NCBI GenBank assembly: GCA_025937035.1
Contig: JAICSG010000162.1
Location: 1-7,904 of the forward strand
Length of the DNA: 7,904 bases
From: Thermoanaerobaculia bacterium
Lineage (GTDB): Bacteria > Acidobacteriota > Thermoanaerobaculia > Multivoradales > UBA5704
Reading direction: 5' to 3'
Below the pieces are notes generated by a model, which searched no databases, was not told where the DNA came from, and saw nothing but the letters and a program-made list of their open reading frames with translations. The translations under genes and the position numbers were made by a program. Below, in pieces: positions 1 through 5,553 of this stretch. The stretch's first letter is position 1. The number at the start of each line of letters is the position of its first letter.

Positions 1-1
1 C

Positions 2-481
2 TACCGCCTGAAGGTAGTGACCCTGCGCATCCCGCCGTTGCGGGAGCGCCCCGGGGACATCAGCCAGCTTGCCGAGCACTTCCTGACCCTGTTCTGCCAG
101 GAGCACGGCAAGGCGCCGAAGCGGCTGGGCTCCGGGGCCCTGGAGCTGCTCGCCCGCTACCCTTGGCCGGGCAACGTGCGGCAGCTCCGCAACGTCATGG
201 AGTCCGCGGTGGTCTTCAGCCAGGGGGACGAGATCACCCCGGCCGACTTGCCGGTCGAGGTGCGGGAGTCCTCGACCATCTCGACCACCGGCACCCCCGT
301 GCAGGCGGTGGCCGGCGAGCCGCGCACCATGGCCGACATCGAGCGCCACGCCATTCTGGAGACGCTGGACCGCACCGGGGGGCACCGCGCCAAGGCGGCG
401 GACATCCTGGGGATCGGCCTGCGGACGCTGCAGCGCAAGCTCAAAGAATACAAGGATGAAGGCTATATCCAGGAGGATTGA
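2..481 (+). CDS. Sigma-54-dependent transcriptional activator (NtrC family), C-terminal part
   Basis: This is the last 159 residues of an enhancer-binding activator that uses ATP hydrolysis to remodel sigma-54 RNA polymerase. The gene starts before the window: the frame is open from base 2 and reads YRLKVVTLRIPPLRERPGDI, a hallmark of the C-terminal part of the AAA+ domain, so the GTG at 17 is not the true start. The sensor II motif PWPGNVRQLRN lies near residues 54-64. A variable linker rich in Ser, Thr and Pro follows, then a Fis-type helix-turn-helix over about residues 112-150 (ERHAILETL ... ILGIGLRTLQRKLKEY). The GAFTGA loop, Walker motifs and any receiver or sensor domain are upstream and unseen, so the signal and targets cannot be named. 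An NtrC-like response regulator is the likeliest class. The next gene starts 8 bases after the stop, which suggests co-transcription with the downstream pair. Confidence 0.93.
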   Translation, partial: YRLKVVTLRIPPLRERPGDISQLAEHFLTLFCQEHGKAPKRLGSGALELLARYPWPGNVRQLRNVMESAVVFSQGDEITPADLPVEVRESSTISTTGTPVQAVAGEPRTMADIERHAILETLDRTGGHRAKAADILGIGLRTLQRKLKEYKDEGYIQED

Positions 482-486
482 GGAGA
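481..486 (+). promoter_or_regulatory. Shine-Dalgarno site of the 71-residue protein gene
   Basis: AGGAGA sits 3 bases before the ATG at 490, a short but usable spacing, and a second AGGAGG lies at 471-476. These sites decide the start. The in-frame TTG at 478 would have AGGAGG only one base away, so ATG 490 is preferred. Confidence 0.6.
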
Positions 487-489
487 GAC

Positions 490-705
490 ATGGAGCTCCA
501 CACCGAGGTGCTGATCCACAATGAGACCCTGGGGGTGAAAGGCGGGAGGGGCGTGCTCCTCCAGATCAGCCCCGAGGGCTATTACGAGGTGAGCTGCTTT
601 TTCGGGGAGCGGCGCCACCGGACCCTCCTCCCGATCCAGGGGACCGTGCTGATCAGCCGCGATCCGGAGGACGTCACGAGCCCCGACCTGGAGATCGAGC
701 GCTGA
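490..705 (+). CDS. Small conserved-looking protein of unknown function (71 aa)
   Basis: I do not recognise this protein. It has 71 residues starting at ATG 490, chosen for its Shine-Dalgarno site. It has no signal peptide, membrane segment or metal motif, and a single cysteine (SCFF). The sequence alternates hydrophobic and polar residues with Gly turns (GVLLQISPEGYYEV, then HRTLLPIQGTVLIS), which suggests a small all-beta fold, and it ends in an acidic tail (DPEDVTSPDLEIER). The frame uses G/C at third positions like its neighbours and is fully packed between them, so it is very probably a real gene. It sits 8 bases after the sigma-54 activator and its TGA overlaps the pdxJ ATG, so its translation is probably coupled to pdxJ. 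Whether it relates to either neighbour's job is unknown. Confidence 0.78.
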   Translation: MELHTEVLIHNETLGVKGGRGVLLQISPEGYYEVSCFFGERRHRTLLPIQGTVLISRDPEDVTSPDLEIER

Positions 706-1442
706 TGGCCGCCAAGCTCTCCGTCAACGTCGATCACGTGGCGACGCTGCGGCAGGCGCGGCGGACCCTCTATCCCGATCCGGTCGAGGCGGCGCGGATC
801 GCCGAGAAGGCCGGCGCGGCGGGAATCACCGTGCACCTGCGCATGGACCGCCGGCACGTTCAAGATTCAGACGTCGAGCGGCTGCGTGGCGCGGTGAAGG
901 GCAAGCTCAACCTGGAGATGTCGAGCGCCGAGGAGATGGCGCGGGTAGCCCTGGCGGTCAAGCCCGACCAGGTGACGCTGGTGCCGGAGCGGCCGGAGGA
1001 GGTCACCACCGAGGGCGGGCTCAACCTCATCCTCTACGGCCGGCGGATCGCCGGGGTGGCCGAGCGGCTGGCCTCGGCGGGGATCGCCATCTCGCTCTTC
1101 GTCGATCCGGACCCCCGGCAGATCCAGGCGCTGGATTCCCTCAAGGGCAGCGGCGTCACCGGCTTCGAGATCAATACCGACGCCTATACCCGCGCCACCG
1201 AGCCGGACGCTTTGGCGGCGGAGCTGCGGCAGATCGCTGAGGCGGTGGAGCAGGGGAGATCGCTCGGCCTCCACTCCTACGCCGGCCACGGCCTGCGTAC
1301 CGACAACGTGGGCCCGGTGGCCGCTATCCCGGGCATGGAGGAGCTGAACATCGGCCACGCCATCATCGCCCGCGCGGTGATCGTGGGGATTGAGGCGGCG
1401 GTGCGGGAGATGATGGCGGCGATGGCGGGGGGAAACGCCTGA
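705..1442 (+). CDS. pdxJ: Pyridoxine 5'-phosphate synthase PdxJ
   Basis: PdxJ condenses 1-deoxyxylulose 5-phosphate with 3-amino-2-oxopropyl phosphate to give pyridoxine 5'-phosphate, the ring-closing step of DXP-dependent vitamin B6 synthesis in the cytoplasm. The protein has 245 residues, close to the E. coli enzyme (243), and is a TIM barrel. Visible family motifs are LSVNVDHVATLRQAR (5-19), YPDP (23-26), the catalytic His44 in ITVHLR, Glu71 in LNLEM, LVPE (92-95), VTTEGG (100-105), Glu155, His195 in AGHGL and ELNIGHAIIARAV (213-225). Some usually constant positions differ: HLRMDRRH instead of HLREDRRH, INTDAY where HTG-Y is usual, and SYAGHGL instead of VNAGHGL. The proposed catalytic His and Glu residues are all kept, so activity is likely. 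The ATG overlaps the previous stop as TGATG; GGAG at 690-693 is a modest ribosome site. acpS, often next to pdxJ, is absent here. Confidence 0.96.
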   Translation: MAAKLSVNVDHVATLRQARRTLYPDPVEAARIAEKAGAAGITVHLRMDRRHVQDSDVERLRGAVKGKLNLEMSSAEEMARVALAVKPDQVTLVPERPEEVTTEGGLNLILYGRRIAGVAERLASAGIAISLFVDPDPRQIQALDSLKGSGVTGFEINTDAYTRATEPDALAAELRQIAEAVEQGRSLGLHSYAGHGLRTDNVGPVAAIPGMEELNIGHAIIARAVIVGIEAAVREMMAAMAGGNA

Positions 1443-1469
1443 CCCGAGGCCTGGTAGCGGCCCCGGGTC
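1441..1469. terminator. Hairpin between converging genes, possible bidirectional terminator
   Basis: The arms GACCCG (1441-1446) plus GGCC (1448-1451) pair with GGCC (1459-1462) plus CGGGTC (1464-1469), with one A/C mismatch and a 7-base loop. The hairpin starts inside the pdxJ stop codon and lies just beyond the stop of the opposing gene, the expected place for a shared terminator. Neither side has a clear T run, so termination may be weak or need a factor. The pairing is seen; the function is inferred. Confidence 0.5.
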
Positions 1470-1476
1470 GACGGGC

Positions 1477-2553
1477 TCAACCGCAAGGTTGGTACCAACT
1501 GCAGTAATTGTTGTAGGTGCACAACAGCGAGCCGTTGCAACAGGCGTACGTTGGGCTGTAGCAGGGAGTGTGAGTGTCGGTTTTGCAGGCTGACGTGGTG
1601 GTCTCGTAGGAGATCACCTCGTCCTGATTGTAGCAGCCGCTGCACGACGGGCAGTTGGGGCAGGTGTAGGTGGTCCGGATGAGATCTCGGCGGTACTCGC
1701 TGACAAGGTAGTCGAACCAGGTCGCGCCGCCGAAAGAGTTGCTCACATAGCAGTACGACGGACCGGCTTCGTAGCTGCCGGTGTAATACCAGTCGGACCA
1801 GTGATCCCACGGCGTATACGAGCACTGGCACGTGCTGAGGCAAGGGGCGCCATACTCGCCGCACGTCTCCGGCCCCCCCTTGCCCGGATCGTATCCACAC
1901 TCCGTATCGCACGGCGTCGACTCCGTGCAGTCATTACAGTTTTCGAGATAGTCCTTGGCGATCAGGGGATGCTTCCTCTCCACTCGGCGGTGGTCTCCGG
2001 GACCGCTCACCGAGGAGTGGACGATCAACGGCACCGCCGGGCTCTTAGCGAGCTCGGCGCCGCGCTGCTTCAGGTCCTGGAAGGAGAGGGAGTCAACCAG
2101 ACGCCCCTGCTGGCGGACCTCGATCCTGATGGCGGCGTCCTGCTGGGCGAGCTTGTGGAGATCGCGGACGAGGTCGGGGCGCAGGGCCAGGAGCTCGATC
2201 CTCCGCTCTCCTTGGAGGAGGGTCGTCGCGAGGTCGAGCGGAGGCTTGTCCCCACTCTGCGGGTTGACTTTCGGCAGCCGGGCGCCCGCGAGGCTCACGA
2301 TCTCGGTGAGGAACGGCTTGCCGCTGACGAGATACCGGACTTCGAGAGGGGAGTCCTGCCCTAAGCCCGTGAGCCCGTAGAAGAGGTGCTGCTCGGGGGA
2401 TAGAGGTTGGTAGTTGCCGTTTCCCTGCGGCGTCTTGGAGAGGGTCGACAGGAAGGCAGCCGCGCCACAGGCGGGGGGCGACTGAGCGGCCTGGGCCAGG
2501 GCAGGTAGAGCCAGAAGCGCGAGGGTCATGAGCCACAAGCTGATGCGACGCAT
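1477..2553 (-). CDS. Exported cysteine-rich protein of unknown function (358 aa)
   Basis: I do not recognise the family. The start is fixed by a strong Shine-Dalgarno site and a promoter upstream. Residues 1-22 form a classic Sec signal peptide (MRRISLW, a hydrophobic Leu/Ala core, then LPALAQA-AQ), with signal peptidase I cleavage likely near residue 22; there is no lipobox, so it is not an obvious lipoprotein. Residues 23-205 contain one cysteine (Cys29) and are predicted mixed alpha/beta. Residues 206-357 hold 20 cysteines plus many Tyr, Trp, Thr and Ser, including NCNDC, TCQC, a CxxCxxCxxC run at 298-307 and CC at 338-339. The even number suits up to ten disulfides in an oxidising periplasm or outside the cell; metal binding through the CxxC run is an alternative. 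No catalytic motif, membrane anchor or sorting signal was seen. The C-terminal coding part is visibly less G+C-rich than its neighbours, partly because of its Cys, Tyr, Thr and Asn codons. Confidence 0.85.
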   Translation of the reverse strand: MRRISLWLMTLALLALPALAQAAQSPPACGAAAFLSTLSKTPQGNGNYQPLSPEQHLFYGLTGLGQDSPLEVRYLVSGKPFLTEIVSLAGARLPKVNPQSGDKPPLDLATTLLQGERRIELLALRPDLVRDLHKLAQQDAAIRIEVRQQGRLVDSLSFQDLKQRGAELAKSPAVPLIVHSSVSGPGDHRRVERKHPLIAKDYLENCNDCTESTPCDTECGYDPGKGGPETCGEYGAPCLSTCQCSYTPWDHWSDWYYTGSYEAGPSYCYVSNSFGGATWFDYLVSEYRRDLIRTTYTCPNCPSCSGCYNQDEVISYETTTSACKTDTHTPCYSPTYACCNGSLLCTYNNYCSWYQPCG

Positions 2554-2557
2554 TTTT

Positions 2558-2566
2558 CTCCTCCTT
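2558..2566 (-). promoter_or_regulatory. Strong Shine-Dalgarno site of the cysteine-rich protein gene
   Basis: On the minus strand AAGGAGGAG stands 4 bases before the ATG at 2553, a near-perfect match to the anti-Shine-Dalgarno sequence. It is the strongest ribosome site in the window and supports both the start codon and the minus-strand reading. Confidence 0.8.
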
Positions 2567-2592
2567 CTTGGATCGCTGAGTCACCCAACTCG

Positions 2593-2620
2593 GCCGAGCG
2601 GGTACAACCCTCCCCGCGGC
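2593..2620 (-). other. Hairpin in the leader of the cysteine-rich protein mRNA
   Basis: In the predicted transcript GCCG and CGGG pair with CCCG and CGGC around a 10-base loop, with a 2-base bulge, giving 8 G-C pairs. A smaller hairpin (4-bp arms, 6-base loop) can form at 2578-2591, nearer the ribosome site. No known riboswitch signature was recognised. The role may be mRNA stability or translation control, or none. Confidence 0.35.
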
Positions 2621-2650
2621 TTTCACTCGGCGGCGAATAAATCGTCTAGA

Positions 2651-2679
2651 GTTATAAGCACAAGCTGGTGGACTGTCAA
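2651..2679 (-). promoter_or_regulatory. Sigma-70 promoter for the cysteine-rich protein gene
   Basis: Reading the minus strand, TTGACA (2679-2674) is a perfect -35 box. A 17-base spacer separates it from TATAAC (2656-2651), which matches the -10 consensus at five of six positions. Transcription should start near 2644, leaving a leader of about 90 nt. The promoter lies in an A+T-richer gap after glmM and gives the gene independent expression from the folP-glmM operon. The boxes are seen directly; activity is inferred. Confidence 0.8.
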
Positions 2680-2711
2680 CTCAACAAAGAGGAGACAAGC
2701 TCAGGCTTCGA

Positions 2712-4076
2712 TTACCCCGCCCCCAGCTCCCCCCGGATCGCCACCGCCAGCTCTTCGGCCAGGGCGTCGATCGTGGCCTGCTCGGGGCCCTCGATCATGA
2801 TGCGGGCCAGGGGCTCGGTACCGCTGTAGCGGAGGACGAGGCGGCCGTCGTCCCCCAGGCGATCCTCGACGGCGCGGGCCGCGGTGGTTACGGCGGGGAG
2901 GTCCTGGAAGGCCACCTTCCGTTTCACCCGCACGTTCAGCAGCACCTGCGGATAGCGCCGGAAGGGGGCCAGCATCTCCGAGAGAGGGCGGCCGTCCTGG
3001 TGGCGCACGAAGGCCATCTGGATGGCGGTCAGCAGGCCGTCCCCGGTGCTGGCGAGATGGCTCTGCACGATGTGGCCGGACTGCTCGCCGCCCAGCAGGA
3101 TCCCCTCCTTGCGCATCGCCTCCACCACGTAGCGGTCCCCCACAGCGCAGCGGACGATGCCGATCCCCTCGGCCGCGAGAGCCCGCTCCAGCCCGAGGTT
3201 GCTCATCGAGGTGGCCACGATCTTGGAGGGATCCAGGCGTCCGCCGCGGTGCAGGCAGGTCGCCCAGAGATAGAGGATGGCGTCGCCGTCGCGCACCTCG
3301 CCCCTCTCGTCGGCCAGGATGCAACGGTCGGCGTCGCCGTCGAAGGCGGCCCCGAGGTCGGCCCCCTCGGCCATCACCCGGGCCGCCATCCCGGCGGGCG
3401 CGGTCGAGCCGCAGCCCTCGTTGACGTTGCGGCCGTTCGGCTCCGCGTGGAGCAGGACGACCCGGGCTCCCAGCCGTTCGAAGAGCTCGCGGCCGTAGGT
3501 AGAGGCGGCGCCGTTGCCGGTGTCGAGCACCACTTTCAGGCCGTCCAGGGGGCGCCCTTCCGGAAGGGTCGCGGCGAGATGGTGGAGATAGAGCTCGCGC
3601 AGGCCGGTCTCCACCGCGGGCTGTCCATCGGGCAGGTCCGGCACGTCGGCCGGGTGGGCCTTGAGGCGGAGCTCGAGGCTGAGCTCGTCCTCGTCGCTCC
3701 ACTTGGTGCCTTGGGGATCGATGAGCTTGATGCCGTTGTCCGGATAGGGGTTGTGGCTGGCGGAGACGACCACGCCGGCCGTGGCGCCGGTCTCGCGGGT
3801 GAGGTAGGCCACCCCGGGGGTGGGAATCACCCCGGCGTATCGCACGTCGATTCCTCCGGCGGTGAGGCCGGCGGCCAGCCAGCGGCAGATCACGGGCGTG
3901 CTCTCGCGGGTGTCGCCGCCCAGCACCACCTTGGGCGGGGCGCCGTTGCCACGTTCCCGCAGGGTCGCGGCCAGCTGCACGGCGAGCGCCGTGACCGTGG
4001 GACGGTCGAGCGGTGGCTCGCCGAAGTGGCCGCGGACGCCGTCGGTTCCGAAGAGGCGGGTCGAATCTTGGCTCAA
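2712..4076 (-). CDS. glmM: Phosphoglucosamine mutase GlmM
   Basis: GlmM interconverts glucosamine 6-phosphate and glucosamine 1-phosphate, the step before GlmU in making UDP-GlcNAc for peptidoglycan and lipopolysaccharide. The protein has 454 residues (E. coli 445) and the full alpha-D-phosphohexomutase layout: FGTDGVRG (9-16), the active-site loop SASHNP with the phosphorylated serine at 107, the Mg-binding loop DGDADR (246-251, Asp 246, 248 and 250), the sugar-binding loop GEQSGH (330-335) and the phosphate-binding RYSGTEP (416-422). The start is TTG at 4076, which overlaps the cdaR stop as TTGA; no ATG lies near enough to replace it, and FGTDGVRG begins at residue 9 as usual. It is the last gene of the folP-cdaA-cdaR-glmM operon. 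In Firmicutes GlmM binds CdaA and lowers c-di-AMP synthesis, so the linkage may be functional here too. Confidence 0.97.
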   Translation of the reverse strand: MSQDSTRLFGTDGVRGHFGEPPLDRPTVTALAVQLAATLRERGNGAPPKVVLGGDTRESTPVICRWLAAGLTAGGIDVRYAGVIPTPGVAYLTRETGATAGVVVSASHNPYPDNGIKLIDPQGTKWSDEDELSLELRLKAHPADVPDLPDGQPAVETGLRELYLHHLAATLPEGRPLDGLKVVLDTGNGAASTYGRELFERLGARVVLLHAEPNGRNVNEGCGSTAPAGMAARVMAEGADLGAAFDGDADRCILADERGEVRDGDAILYLWATCLHRGGRLDPSKIVATSMSNLGLERALAAEGIGIVRCAVGDRYVVEAMRKEGILLGGEQSGHIVQSHLASTGDGLLTAIQMAFVRHQDGRPLSEMLAPFRRYPQVLLNVRVKRKVAFQDLPAVTTAARAVEDRLGDDGRLVLRYSGTEPLARIMIEGPEQATIDALAEELAVAIRGELGAG

Positions 4077-4774
4077 GTCTGCTTTCCCTTTTCTTTGCGT
4101 GGTTTCTGGGGTGCCGGACGCTCGGGAGGCGGCTCGATCGGCACCGTCACCGTCACCGTCGAGGGGGGCGGGATGATCTGGATCAGCGGATCGGGGAGGA
4201 CGACAGCCACGTCCGGCTCCTCGAAGGTGCTGCTGTGGCCGTCCAGGCTGATCGGACGGGTCGAGAGCGCCTCGATGCGGGAGAGTATCGGCTCCGGACC
4301 GATGACGAAGATCTGGTTGGGGAGGACCTCGGGCTTTCCGACCGTCGCCCCCGCGACCGGCCGGCCGGTGAGCTTCGCCACCACCGGCAGCCGCACCGAG
4401 ACCTCCCGCTCAAGGTCCGCCCGGATCGTGTTGGGCTCGATCGACACCACCTCCAGGCCGTCCGGCAGCAGGACGTTCTCCGAGGTGAGACTGATCGTGG
4501 CGAGCCCCATCTGGCGCTGCCCGAGGTCGACGCTCACGTTCACCATGTAGGGGCTGAGCTGGCGGATCGCCTTCTTGCTCCCCCGGACGCGGACGTTCAC
4601 GGTCTGCACCGGATTGATCATGACGAAGCCGTTGGGGCGGTTGTAGACGATGGCCGCCTCGACCACCTTTTCGCTGGAGACCAGGCGGTCCTCGACCGAG
4701 ACGTTGAACCAGATGCCGATGGCGATGCCCAGCGCCAGCAGCCGCAGCCCCCAGGTGCGCGCCCACTCGTTCAT
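4073..4774 (-). CDS. cdaR: YbbR-domain protein, CdaR-like regulator of c-di-AMP synthesis
   Basis: This is a membrane-anchored protein with YbbR-type repeats. In Firmicutes the homologue CdaR binds the diadenylate cyclase CdaA and modulates it. The 233 residues show one N-terminal membrane helix (about 8-25, LRLLALGIAIGIWF) and then an outward-facing part with about two beta-rich YbbR repeats (about 32-115 and 120-205), including VNVRVRGSKKAIRQL and IFVIGPEPILSRIEAL, where the repeat-typical V-V-R-G and V-GP phrases are visible. The tail from about 205 is rich in Pro, Lys and Glu and probably disordered. The usual Gram-positive CdaR has more repeats, so this is a short form. The ATG overlaps the cdaA stop as ATGA and the stop overlaps the glmM TTG, so the three are translationally coupled. 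The name rests on domain type plus position; direct control of CdaA is inferred. Confidence 0.88.
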   Translation of the reverse strand: MNEWARTWGLRLLALGIAIGIWFNVSVEDRLVSSEKVVEAAIVYNRPNGFVMINPVQTVNVRVRGSKKAIRQLSPYMVNVSVDLGQRQMGLATISLTSENVLLPDGLEVVSIEPNTIRADLEREVSVRLPVVAKLTGRPVAGATVGKPEVLPNQIFVIGPEPILSRIEALSTRPISLDGHSSTFEEPDVAVVLPDPLIQIIPPPSTVTVTVPIEPPPERPAPQKPRKEKGKQT

Positions 4775-5553
4775 TGGCCGCCGCCCCCCTGCGGATAGAG
4801 CTCGGTCACCAGGTAGCGGTAGAGGGCGTTGCGCAGGGTGTTGCTGTCGAGGTCCGAGGTCAGCTCGCCGTTGTAGGCCAGGGAGATCGTGCCCGTCTCC
4901 TCGGAGACCACCACGGCCACGGCGTCGGTCTCCTCGGTGATGCCGAGGGCGGCGCGGTGGCGGGTGCCGTACTCCTTGGAGAGCTCGGGGTTGGCCGTCA
5001 GCGGCAGGAAGCAGCCGCCGGCGGCGATCCGGTCGTCCTGGATGATCGCCGCGCCGTCATGGAGAGGCGTGTCGGGCTGGAAGAGGTTGATCAGCAGGTC
5101 GTAGGAGACCACGGCGTCGAGCTCGATGCCGTTCTCGATGTAGTTGCGCAAGCCGTGCAGCCGCTCGATGACGATCAGGGCGCCGATGCGCCGGGTCGAG
5201 AGGGTGGTGGCGGCCAGCACGATCTCGCCGAACGAGGCCACCACCTTCTGCTGCTTGGCGAGCCCCCAGAGCGGATTGCGCCCGAAGTCGGCGAGGGCGC
5301 GGCGGATCTCCTGCTGGAAGAGCACGATGACGGCGAAGGGGAGGACGATCAGCAGGTTCTCCAGGATCCGCTGCAGGGTCGGCAGCTCCATCCAGACGGC
5401 CGTGTAGTAGACCAGCCCGATGAACAGCAGCCCGAGCACCATCTGCACGGCGCGGGTGCCACGGATCAGCAGGAGCAGGTTGTAGATGATGATCGCGACC
5501 GCCAGCACGTCGATCAGATCGCGCCAGGTCAGGATCTCCAGGAAGCGCAGCAT
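4771..5553 (-). CDS. cdaA: Membrane diadenylate cyclase CdaA (DisA_N/DAC domain)
   Basis: CdaA makes the second messenger cyclic di-AMP from two ATP; in studied bacteria c-di-AMP controls potassium and osmolyte balance and cell-wall homeostasis. The 260-residue protein has three N-terminal membrane helices (about 15-30, 34-52 and 63-80) and a cytoplasmic DAC domain (about 95-245). Both catalytic motifs are intact: DGA at 166-168 (TPLHDGAAII) and RHR at 198-200 (GTRHRAALG), followed by the Glu-rich ITEETDAVAVVVSEETG. The open frame runs much further upstream, but ATG 5553 is chosen. It gives the normal family start (MLRFLEI), overlaps the folP stop as TGATG, and everything further upstream overlaps folP. 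The Gly/Gln-rich C-terminus (PQGGGGQ) overlaps the start of cdaR. Whether the substrate or product has shifted cannot be seen, but the motifs are standard. Confidence 0.95.
   Translation of the reverse strand: MLRFLEILTWRDLIDVLAVAIIIYNLLLLIRGTRAVQMVLGLLFIGLVYYTAVWMELPTLQRILENLLIVLPFAVIVLFQQEIRRALADFGRNPLWGLAKQQKVVASFGEIVLAATTLSTRRIGALIVIERLHGLRNYIENGIELDAVVSYDLLINLFQPDTPLHDGAAIIQDDRIAAGGCFLPLTANPELSKEYGTRHRAALGITEETDAVAVVVSEETGTISLAYNGELTSDLDSNTLRNALYRYLVTELYPQGGGGQ

Noticed and set aside
1801..2364. Plus-strand open frame (187 codons) opposite the cysteine-rich gene
   Set aside because: It has no ribosome site or promoter, whereas the minus-strand gene has a signal peptide, a strong Shine-Dalgarno site and a near-consensus promoter.
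1948..2553. Lipoprotein reading of the cysteine-rich protein using Cys29
   Set aside because: The residues before Cys29 are SPPA, not a lipobox, and an AQA signal peptidase I site comes earlier.
2554..2650. GEMM/c-di-GMP-type riboswitch in the leader of the cysteine-rich gene
   Set aside because: The phrase GAAAGCCGCGGGG loosely recalls one half of the motif, but the conserved GGCAAACC and GACGCAAAGCC elements and the GAAA tetraloop arrangement are missing.
2680..2711. Terminator directly after glmM
   Set aside because: Only a 4-bp stem (AAGC/GCTT) with a mixed pyrimidine tail can be drawn; too weak to call, so readthrough into the cysteine-rich gene is possible.
3000..4550. Long plus-strand open frame (516 codons) opposite glmM and cdaR
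   Set aside because: Its product is low-complexity (His, Gly, Ala, Val, Arg, Asp) with no motif, and it lies antisense to two unmistakable genes; high G+C readily produces such frames.
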